Source of the DNA: an uncultured Eubacteriales bacterium
GTDB taxonomy: Bacteria > Bacillota > Clostridia > Oscillospirales > CAG-272
Direction of reading: 5' to 3'
Length of the DNA: 13,421 nucleotides
NCBI GenBank assembly: GCA_934481515.1
Contig: CAKSPO010000044.1
Location: 1-13,421, forward strand
Shown here piece after piece: positions 1 through 5,856 of this stretch (its first letter is position 1; each line of letters starts with the position of its first letter). The notes beneath the pieces are model-generated. The model worked only from the letters and a program-made list of their open reading frames with translations. It made no database searches and had not been told where the DNA came from. The position numbers and the translations under genes are program-made.

Positions 1-8
1 AACGCGAG

Positions 9-41
9 AAAAACCCCCGAAATCGTGAGATTTCGGGGGTT
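9..41 (-). terminator. Intrinsic terminator of the tRNA unit
   Basis: An 11-bp perfect stem (14-24 with 29-39, CCCCCGAAATC against GATTTCGGGGG) closes a GTGA loop. Read on the minus strand it is followed by TTTTT (13 to 9), the classical rho-independent form. It lies about 35 nt past the 3' end of tRNA-fMet, so it ends the leftward tRNA transcript. Confidence 0.9.
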
Positions 42-74
42 CGAAGCCATGATATCTTTTTTGGCTTCACGATA

Positions 75-152
<78 letters not shown>

Positions 153-183
153 ATATAATGCTTCCGGAAAACACGCCATCCCT

Positions 184-272
184 TGGTGCCGGTGACCGGG
201 ATCGAACCGGTACGATACTCGCGTATCACGGGATTTTAAGTCCCGGGCGTCTGCCTGTTCCGCCACACCGGC
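184..272 (-). tRNA. tRNA-Leu(UAA), CCA encoded
   Basis: A class II tRNA of 89 nt including an encoded CCA (186-184). The acceptor stem is GCCGGTG/CACCGGC with discriminator A, as expected for leucine. The anticodon loop CTTAAAA gives UAA, reading UUA and UUG. A long variable arm (core GATACGCGAGTATC) marks it as Leu rather than a class I tRNA. It is the first gene of the leftward tRNA unit, about 40 nt downstream of the promoter -10 box. Its UUA codon looks rare in the neighbouring protein genes, so its main load here is probably UUG. Confidence 0.96.
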
Positions 273-310
273 AGGTTAACGCCAAGAGACATTTGCGTCA
301 TTTCCGTTCG

Positions 311-347
311 CAGTGATTAGTATAGCACGAAAAAATGATTTTGTCAA
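311..347 (-). promoter_or_regulatory. Sigma-A promoter of the tRNA unit
   Basis: On the minus strand the -35 box is TTGACA (347-342) and the -10 box is TATACT (324-319), with exactly 17 bp between. Transcription should start near 311-313, some 40 nt before tRNA-Leu. The near-consensus boxes fit a highly expressed stable-RNA promoter. Confidence 0.92.
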
Positions 348-360
348 GCTTTTTCGCAAA

Positions 361-590
361 TATTTTACCGGAAAATATTCCGGCGCAGAGGAAGGCTTTG
401 GCTGTGCCCCGGCGGGGGCTGCTTTTCTTTTTTTCGGGCTTTTCCTTTTTTCTGCACCAGTGGGTGGTACAGAAAAAACGGCTGAATATTTTATACATTT
501 TTCGGGACGGAATTCTGTTTCCTCAGAAACAGCCGGGAACGGATAAGAGATCCCGGCTGTTGCATTGCAGCCTTTAGCGAAAAACAACTT
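361..590. other. Gene-free stretch with several hairpins
   Basis: I see no supportable gene. It holds CCGGAA-AATA-TTCCGG (368-383), a short GC hairpin GCCCC/GGGGC (406-419) followed by a T-rich run, a 9-bp TTTTTTCTG/CAGAAAAAA stem extended by CACC/GGTG (446-478), and a 10-bp stem ACAGCCGGGA/TCCCGGCTGT with a 12-nt loop (529-560). The 446-478 structure has U-tract-like ends on both strands and could terminate in either direction. The small frames on both strands lack ribosome sites and recognisable protein signals. Confidence 0.5.
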
Positions 591-638
591 CAAAAAGCAC
601 TCACGCCTCGACTTTTGCTTCCGCGTGAGTGCTTTTTG
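591..638 (-). terminator. Bidirectional intrinsic terminator (16-bp stem)
   Basis: A perfect 16-bp stem (591-606 with 623-638, CAAAAAGCACTCACGC against its complement) has a 16-nt loop. Because the stem begins with AAAAA and ends with TTTTT, the hairpin carries a U-tract on either strand. Its likely client is the leftward nucleoside hydrolase-ribokinase operon, which stops at 904 about 265 nt away. No rightward gene ends nearby inside the window. Confidence 0.75.
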
Positions 639-903
639 GTCTACAGGCTGCTACCACCAGAGGTGGTCTACAGTCTGAGACAGCCGCTTTAGCGGCTGCC
701 AGAAAAGTATTTGCGGTTGGCGAACTTTTTCAATGAGCCTTTGGACTCTGCAAGCATTTTGCCCTTGAAGGGTCAGTGCATACCACGCGTTTCACTTGTG
801 TTTTTGATTGCTTCGTCAGTGCCTCCGTTTTTGATAAGGCTGTTTTTTGCGGAAGGTCTCTGTTTGGTTTCTTGCACAGGCGCTTTGCAAACCGGTACAA
901 AAT
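638..903. other. Repeat-like spacer 3' of the ribokinase gene
   Basis: No recognisable gene. It contains GGTCTACAG twice as a direct repeat (638-646, 665-673), the hairpin ACCACC-AGA-GGTGGT (652-666), and CAGCCGC-TTTA-GCGGCTG (682-699). A minus-strand micro-ORF (757-689, 22 residues, rich in Lys, Arg and Ser, ending FSGSR) has an AAGGG a few bases before its ATG. It is too short to call as a gene and may be only part of a dispersed intergenic repeat. The rest (700-903) shows nothing I recognise. Confidence 0.4.
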
Positions 904-1827
904 TCAGCACATGGTGTGCGTTTTGAGAAATTCCGAGACCTCATCGGCGGTGGGGATAGAGACGGCGGCGCCGGGGCGGCTGACGGTGATGGCAGAGACT
1001 GCGGAGGCATAGGAGACGGCATCCGTCATGCTTTTTCCTTCGCAAAGACTTTTGCAGAGTCCTCCGATAAAGCTGTCGCCGGCGGCGGTGGTGTCTGCGA
1101 CCGCGGTCGGATAGATTCCGGCAAAGTGAACCTTGCCTCTCTCCGTGTAGGCGCAGCCGCGCTTTCCGAGGGTGATCAGTGCATCCTTACAGCCGAGTGC
1201 GAGGAGGGCGTCGATTGCTTTTTCTGCGGTCGCTTCGTCCCCCGGAAAGATGCCGGTGAGGAGCTGTGCTTCAAATTCATTGGGGATTATCATGTCCACG
1301 AACCGGAACAGCTCCGGTTCGGCGGATTTGACGGGAGCGGGGTTCAGAAATACTTTTTTTCCGTGCTTTTTCGTCATACGTGCCGCAAAAAGCACCGACT
1401 CCATGGGGATTTCGTACTGCATGATCACCACGTCCGCCCAATCGAACAGGTGCTCCCGCGCGGCGATGGCGTCGGGTGTGACAAAGGCGTTGGCTCCGAT
1501 GTCGAGGATGATATGGTTGTCTCCTCCGCAGACGGTGATGACCGCCGCTCCGGTGGGAGCGGAGACCTGCAGAACGTCGGTGCAGTCCACGCCGAAGGAT
1601 TCCAGATTTTTACGCGCGAGTTCACCGGAGAGGTCGTTCCCGACGGCTCCCAGTATCTTGACGCGGCTTCCCGTTTTTGCCAGCGCGATTGCCTGATTGG
1701 CTCCTTTTCCGCCGAAATTCATGGAGAAGTCGCTGCCGGTCAGCGTTTCTCCGAGCTTCGGGAGCCGCTCGGTATGGATTACATAATCGACATTGATGCT
1801 TCCGATGACCAGAACGTTCTTTTCCAT
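904..1827 (-). CDS. rbsK: Ribokinase (PfkB family)
   Basis: Phosphorylates D-ribose with ATP to ribose 5-phosphate in the cytoplasm. The 307-residue protein has normal ribokinase length and the full set of family marks: GSINVD at residues 10-14, the sugar-binding GGKGANQA at 39-46, NPAP at 162-165, NEFEA at 183-187, TLGKRG at 219-224, and the PfkB signature DTTAAGDSF at 245-253, whose Asp251 is the catalytic base. SRPGAA near 283-288 fits the C-terminal nucleotide and monovalent-cation region. The start is set by an AGAAAGGAAA ribosome site overlapping the end of the upstream gene. It lies 3 nt after the nucleoside hydrolase stop, so translation is probably coupled. In this context its ribose most likely comes from ribonucleosides. 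Another PfkB sugar kinase is possible, but the motifs favour ribose. Confidence 0.93.
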   Translation of the reverse strand: MEKNVLVIGSINVDYVIHTERLPKLGETLTGSDFSMNFGGKGANQAIALAKTGSRVKILGAVGNDLSGELARKNLESFGVDCTDVLQVSAPTGAAVITVCGGDNHIILDIGANAFVTPDAIAAREHLFDWADVVIMQYEIPMESVLFAARMTKKHGKKVFLNPAPVKSAEPELFRFVDMIIPNEFEAQLLTGIFPGDEATAEKAIDALLALGCKDALITLGKRGCAYTERGKVHFAGIYPTAVADTTAAGDSFIGGLCKSLCEGKSMTDAVSYASAVSAITVSRPGAAVSIPTADEVSEFLKTHTMC

Positions 1828-1830
1828 GGT

Positions 1831-2760
1831 TCAGTTTCCTTTCTTCCCGCCGCTGAGACGCCGGAACAGGTCGCCGTAAATTGCGTCCCGGTACAGCTTG
1901 TACACATACAGATAATGCGGGCGTGTCCGGTCGTTTGCGTAGTAGCAGACGCGCGGGCGGTCGCTGTCCTCGGTAATTCTGGGGCGCGGAATTTCCGCCA
2001 TGCGGTTCCCGTTGGGGCAGATCAGGATCGCTGCCGCCGTGATGTCCCAGATGATCCGGCTGCAGGCATAGAACTTCTCGCATTCCACGCGCACGTTGTC
2101 CACAAGGTAGTCGCAGAGCGCGTTTTTGTTTCCGAGATAATGGTCAAGCTCCGGAACGGTGGTGACCATCTCGGTGCAGACTCCCTCACAGGGAATCTGG
2201 ACGAGCGGGATGCCGCTGTCGAAAACGACCTGTGCCGCCGCAATATCCTGCATCATGTTGAACTCGGTGGTATCATTGGCGTGCAGAGCACATCCGCCCA
2301 GCCAGATGACCGCGGTCTCTTTGGCAAGCTCCGGGCGCTTGATGAGCGCAGAGGCAACGTTTGTGATGGCTCCGATTGCAACGATCAGAACCGGCTCCCG
2401 GCTCTCCGTCACCGTGCGGATGATGTTGTCCGCCGCAGGGGATTCCACGGGGGTCTGTTTGTTTTCCAGAAAGCGGTCGGAGCCGCGCCAGACGGGAATA
2501 TTCGCTTCGGGATCCACCAGCTTCATGACCTTGAAAATTTCCTGATAGCTTTTTTCCATGCCGTCGGCAGGGGAAACCGAGCGGTCATTGAGGAAGGGGG
2601 CTGCATTGACCGAGAGCAGGCGCACGCGATCCGGAGAACGCATGCAGTAGGCGAGGCAGAACTGATCGTCCACCTCGTTGTAGGCATCGGTATCGAGAAT
2701 GATGTTTTTAACGGTGTCGGAGCGGAGCAGTTCGGAAAGCTTCTGAAGATTCATTTCCAT
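1831..2760 (-). CDS. Nucleoside hydrolase (IunH-type family)
   Basis: Predicted to cleave the N-glycosidic bond of ribonucleosides to base plus ribose. The 309-residue protein matches the family's usual length. The N-terminal calcium site is seen as DTDAYNEVDD (Asp23, Asp25, Asp31, Asp32), a variant of the usual DTDPGxDD with two extra residues between the aspartates. AIGAITNVA (129-137) supplies the family Thr ligand, FNMMQD (167-172) a ribose-binding Asn, and IIWDITA (236-242) the late Asp239. Where inosine-type enzymes have His just before that Asp, this one has Trp238, so base preference may differ. An AAAGAGG ribosome site 8 nt upstream of 2760 chooses this ATG over the longer open frame reaching 2991, which would overlap the promoter. 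It is first in an operon with ribokinase. Family call firm, substrate unknown. Confidence 0.88.
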   Translation of the reverse strand: MEMNLQKLSELLRSDTVKNIILDTDAYNEVDDQFCLAYCMRSPDRVRLLSVNAAPFLNDRSVSPADGMEKSYQEIFKVMKLVDPEANIPVWRGSDRFLENKQTPVESPAADNIIRTVTESREPVLIVAIGAITNVASALIKRPELAKETAVIWLGGCALHANDTTEFNMMQDIAAAQVVFDSGIPLVQIPCEGVCTEMVTTVPELDHYLGNKNALCDYLVDNVRVECEKFYACSRIIWDITAAAILICPNGNRMAEIPRPRITEDSDRPRVCYYANDRTRPHYLYVYKLYRDAIYGDLFRRLSGGKKGN

Positions 2761-2902
2761 CGGAAAAACCTCTTTCTGTAGGAGATAATGGCAAAACGGT
2801 ATTGTTTCGCGCAGTCGGAGTTTGCCTTGCTTTGGCAGGCTCGCGCCGTCACGGAACCGAGGTTCCCGGCAGGCGTCTTCCTGCCCGGCGGAGCCTGCTG
2901 TG
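2761..2902 (-). promoter_or_regulatory. GC-rich 5' leader of the nucleoside hydrolase operon
   Basis: About 140 nt separate the predicted transcription start from the ATG. The segment can form an 8-bp stem with one bulge (CCGGCAGG 2866-2873 with CCTGCCCGG 2880-2888) and next to it GGAACC/GGTTCC (2853-2866). The ribosome site AAAGAGG lies at the gene-proximal end. I recognise no riboswitch class, including purine and preQ1 types. The structure may only affect translation or mRNA stability. Confidence 0.4.
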
Positions 2903-2937
2903 CAACCTATTGTAGCATTTTTCCGAGACAAAGTCAA
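2903..2937 (-). promoter_or_regulatory. Sigma-A promoter of the nucleoside hydrolase operon
   Basis: On the minus strand TTGACT (2937-2932) and TACAAT (2914-2909) are separated by 17 bp, giving a start near 2902. It is divergent from the promoter at 2985-3013, and the two -35 boxes are about 47 bp apart, back to back across an AT-rich stretch (2938-2984). Confidence 0.85.
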
Positions 2938-2984
2938 CAAAAATAAAAATTTAATGAATTTTGAAAAATAAATCCCTTTGCTTC

Positions 2985-3020
2985 TTGACAAGCGATTGTA
3001 GAAATGCTACAATAAAGCAG
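2985..3020 (+). promoter_or_regulatory. Sigma-A promoter of the GH31 operon
   Basis: TTGACA (2985-2990), 17 bp, then TACAAT (3008-3013) gives transcription from about 3019-3021 toward the GH31 lipoprotein gene. An inverted repeat ATTGTAG-N5-CTACAAT (2995-3001 and 3007-3013) covers the spacer and -10 box and could be an operator. The 5' leader is about 190 nt and holds small hairpins TCGGA-AAA-TCCGA (3031-3043) and ACCGATT/AATCGGT (3052-3074). Confidence 0.86.
2995..3013. promoter_or_regulatory. Possible operator: inverted repeat over the -10 box
   Basis: ATTGTAG and its exact complement CTACAAT are separated by 5 nt, so one arm contains the rightward -10 hexamer. A copy of the same half-site occurs at 2909-2915, over the -10 of the leftward promoter. 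A repressor binding here would block RNA polymerase. No regulator gene is present in the window, so function is inferred only from position and symmetry. Confidence 0.4.
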
Positions 3021-3211
3021 TCTCGGTCTGTCGGAAAATCCGAAAAAAACGACCGATTCTGGCACAAAATCGGTTTTGAACCAGAGAACGCCCAATTGGA
3101 TTTTGTCTATTTTGCACCAAAACAGGCTTTTCGATTTGGACTTTCGGGCGAAGAACCGCGTCATCTTTGTGTGTATTCAACAAAAAATCCAAAACCCACG
3201 GAGGAAACAAA

Positions 3212-5833
3212 ATGAAAAAAAGAGTACTTGCCCTTCTTCTTTTGTTCTGCATGATTCTGGGTGTCGGATGCTCTGCGGCAGGGGACGGAATTACCCTGGC
3301 GGGAGCGGACGGTGCCGGCTCCGCGATCTCCGGTGACAAGACGACCGCTGCGGCGGGCGGAACACTCACCATTGCATCGGGCGGAAAAAGCAGCTACAAA
3401 ATCGTCTACCCGAACGGATGCGCGTCCGCGGTGCTTTCCGCCTGCGATCAGCTGGCGGAAAAGATCAAGACGGCAACCGGCGCGACGGTGACGGCGGTGG
3501 ACGGTATGACGGGGAAATCGGTCGCCACGGAAATCGTTCTTGCCGTTGCAGGCAGACTGAACAAGACCAACCGTGACGAGCCGACCAAGCTGACCTCCAA
3601 ACTCGCCGGTCAGTCCGGCGCGGCGTTTGTCATTGAGGTGGTCGGCGAAAAGATCGTTCTGCTGGCATCCAACGAGACGGGTCTGGTCAGTGCAATGAAC
3701 TATCTGACCAGAAGAGTGATGACGCTGGACGAAATCGGAAAGAAGGCGACCATTGCGGATGACTATTCTCTTCTGTTCGCGGGAACCACGGGATCTGTGG
3801 AGGTCACGAAGAAAGAGGAGAAGGAGCTTCAGTTCATCGTCGGAGCCAGCACGGCATCCGAAACCTTCTGCCGCCTGACCTTTACGGGCAATCACGGCTG
3901 GAGAATCCAGACCAAGGGCGGGGAAGACGAGGCGTTCAACGACATCGGTGCTTCCCAGTATCTGTCGGTATCGCTTGGAGAGGAGCCGGTCAACAACACC
4001 GAAAAGATGACCTATGCGACCGAGGGCGACACGCTGACCGTGACCGCTCCGGACGGCACGAAGGCAAAGATCAATACCAAGACCTTTGCAATCTCCTTCT
4101 ACACGGTGAAGGGAACGCTGGCAACCACGGTCAATTCCATCTCCTCCAACGACGCGGGAAGTTCCATCGGCGGAACGCTGACCGCTGACGAGGCGATCTA
4201 CGGTACCGGTGAGCGCTTCAACGCCGCAAACCAGCGCGGCAAAGAGATCGTCATGTATTCCTACGATATATGGGACAGGGTGAACGCAAGCTATATGACC
4301 ATTCCGCTGTTCAACAGCTCGGTCGGCTACGGCATCTTTGTCAACCTTTATCAGTACATGACCGCAGACCTCGGCAAGACGAACAAGAATGCGTGGAGCA
4401 TGGATGTCAAGGGCTCTGCGATGGACTGCTACATCTTTGCAACCGAGAAGATTGCGGACTCCATTTACGGTTACAGCGCCCTGAGCGGCTTTGCGGACGT
4501 TCCGGAGGAGTGGACCTACGGAATGCTGGTCTGCCGGTATTCTCCCGATTTTCAGACCACCGACGGCGTGCGCCTGATGATGGCAAAGATGGAGGAATAC
4601 GGACTGCCGTGGACCGGCGTGATTATGGAGGGATTCGGTACCTACGCAAGCACAAACTCCAGCGACTGGAAAAAGCTTTGCGATGAGGTTCACGCGCTCG
4701 GAAAGAAGGTCATGTGCTACATCCGCGCCGGGGATCCCGCAATGAGAGCCAACGGATATACGGACGCTTATCTGATGATGGCGAAAGACGGATCCAACTC
4801 GATTCCGGTGCTTCCTTCCGGAACCACCAACCCGGACAGCGCAGGGGCAACAAGATGGTACTATCTGGATGTGACCAACCCCGAGGCGGTGGACTGGTTC
4901 TTCAATACGGTCTGGGATTCGCTTGCGAATTATGTCGGGATTGACGGAGCGAAGATTGACTTCTGCGAGGAGCTTCCGGATGTTTCCTATGATTACGATC
5001 TGTATGATAAGACCCTGGATACCACCATTCTGCATCACTGGTATCCGACCTACTTCTGCAGTCTCTACTGGAACAAGCTCAGTGCAAAGCCGGACGGCGG
5101 TATGTGCTTCACGCGCGGCGGCGGCATCGGTTCTCAGCGCAATCCCTTCATGTGGGGCGGCGACCAGTCCCGGCAATATTCCCGTCTGCAGTGGCAGCTG
5201 ACCTGCCTGCTTTCCTCCGGACTTTCCGGCGTTCCGTTCATGAGTTACGATATGTCCGGTTATCAGTACGGAAGCGCTTCCCAGAAGCTGGAAGATGAGA
5301 GCCGCGTCTTCATCCGCGGAACCGAATTCACGGCGTTCACCATCAGTGCCCAGACGCACGGCAAGGTGCGCCGCTCCTACGACTTTGCGGAGGAGGGCGA
5401 CCTGACCACCACCCGCATCTACCAGGCATATACCAAGCTGCACGAGATGCTGACTCCTTACATCACCGAGTACTCCAACATTGCCTGCGAGACCGGTATG
5501 CCGGTGGTCAGACACCTGATTCTCAAGTTCCAGAACGATAAGAACGTTTATAATATTGAAAACGAATATCTGTTCGGAGACGCATTCCTGGTGGCGCCGG
5601 AGCTGAAGGGCGCGCAGAAGAGAGACATTTATCTCCCCGAAGGCAAGTGGAAAGATCTGAACACCGGAACGGTTTATACGGTTGGCGCGTCCGGTCAGAC
5701 TCTGAAGGATTATGCGGTCGGCTGGTCCCAGTTGCCGGTGTTCTACAACATGGAGACCGATTCCGCAACGGCAGCTGACGTTCTTCCCGCAATTGAAGAA
5801 GTGTTTGCATATGTCAAAACACTCACTTACTGA
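3212..5833 (+). CDS. Surface lipoprotein glycoside hydrolase family 31
   Basis: A retaining alpha-glycosidase, probably anchored outside the membrane. The 873-residue protein starts after GGAGG (3200-3204) with a lipoprotein-like signal (MKKRVLALLLLFCMILGVGC, Cys20), although the lipobox has Gly rather than Leu at -3. Residues about 55-190 form a predicted alpha/beta domain like those preceding GH20/GH67-type catalytic domains. The GH31 beta-sandwich starts near 220 and includes YGTGERF. In the barrel, KIDFCE places the nucleophile at Asp583, comparable with KTDFGE of alpha-xylosidase YicI. WGGDQ places the acid/base at Asp651, and SYDMSGYQ matches the SHDIGGF region. A C-terminal beta region carries DIYLPEGKWKDLNTG. 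Alpha-glucosidase, alpha-xylosidase, alpha-galactosidase and alpha-GalNAc activities all occur in GH31, so the substrate is open. It leads the operon, 23 nt before its paralogue. Confidence 0.9.
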   Translation: MKKRVLALLLLFCMILGVGCSAAGDGITLAGADGAGSAISGDKTTAAAGGTLTIASGGKSSYKIVYPNGCASAVLSACDQLAEKIKTATGATVTAVDGMTGKSVATEIVLAVAGRLNKTNRDEPTKLTSKLAGQSGAAFVIEVVGEKIVLLASNETGLVSAMNYLTRRVMTLDEIGKKATIADDYSLLFAGTTGSVEVTKKEEKELQFIVGASTASETFCRLTFTGNHGWRIQTKGGEDEAFNDIGASQYLSVSLGEEPVNNTEKMTYATEGDTLTVTAPDGTKAKINTKTFAISFYTVKGTLATTVNSISSNDAGSSIGGTLTADEAIYGTGERFNAANQRGKEIVMYSYDIWDRVNASYMTIPLFNSSVGYGIFVNLYQYMTADLGKTNKNAWSMDVKGSAMDCYIFATEKIADSIYGYSALSGFADVPEEWTYGMLVCRYSPDFQTTDGVRLMMAKMEEYGLPWTGVIMEGFGTYASTNSSDWKKLCDEVHALGKKVMCYIRAGDPAMRANGYTDAYLMMAKDGSNSIPVLPSGTTNPDSAGATRWYYLDVTNPEAVDWFFNTVWDSLANYVGIDGAKIDFCEELPDVSYDYDLYDKTLDTTILHHWYPTYFCSLYWNKLSAKPDGGMCFTRGGGIGSQRNPFMWGGDQSRQYSRLQWQLTCLLSSGLSGVPFMSYDMSGYQYGSASQKLEDESRVFIRGTEFTAFTISAQTHGKVRRSYDFAEEGDLTTTRIYQAYTKLHEMLTPYITEYSNIACETGMPVVRHLILKFQNDKNVYNIENEYLFGDAFLVAPELKGAQKRDIYLPEGKWKDLNTGTVYTVGASGQTLKDYAVGWSQLPVFYNMETDSATAADVLPAIEEVFAYVKTLTY

Positions 5834-5856
5834 ATCTGTGGAGGCAGACAAAGCGG

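Noticed and set aside
847..2781. 644-codon plus-strand open frame opposite the nucleoside hydrolase and ribokinase genes
   Set aside because: It spans two well-supported genes in antisense, lacks a ribosome site and shows no family motifs. Codon bias explains the absence of stops.
2761..2991. Longer N-terminus for the nucleoside hydrolase starting at 2991
   Set aside because: It would run through the leftward promoter and start upstream of it. The ATG at 2760 has a good ribosome site and the right family length.
3161..5851. 896-codon minus-strand open frame opposite the first GH31 gene
   Set aside because: Exact antisense shadow of a gene with signal peptide and catalytic motifs. Its translation is low-complexity and without recognisable domains.
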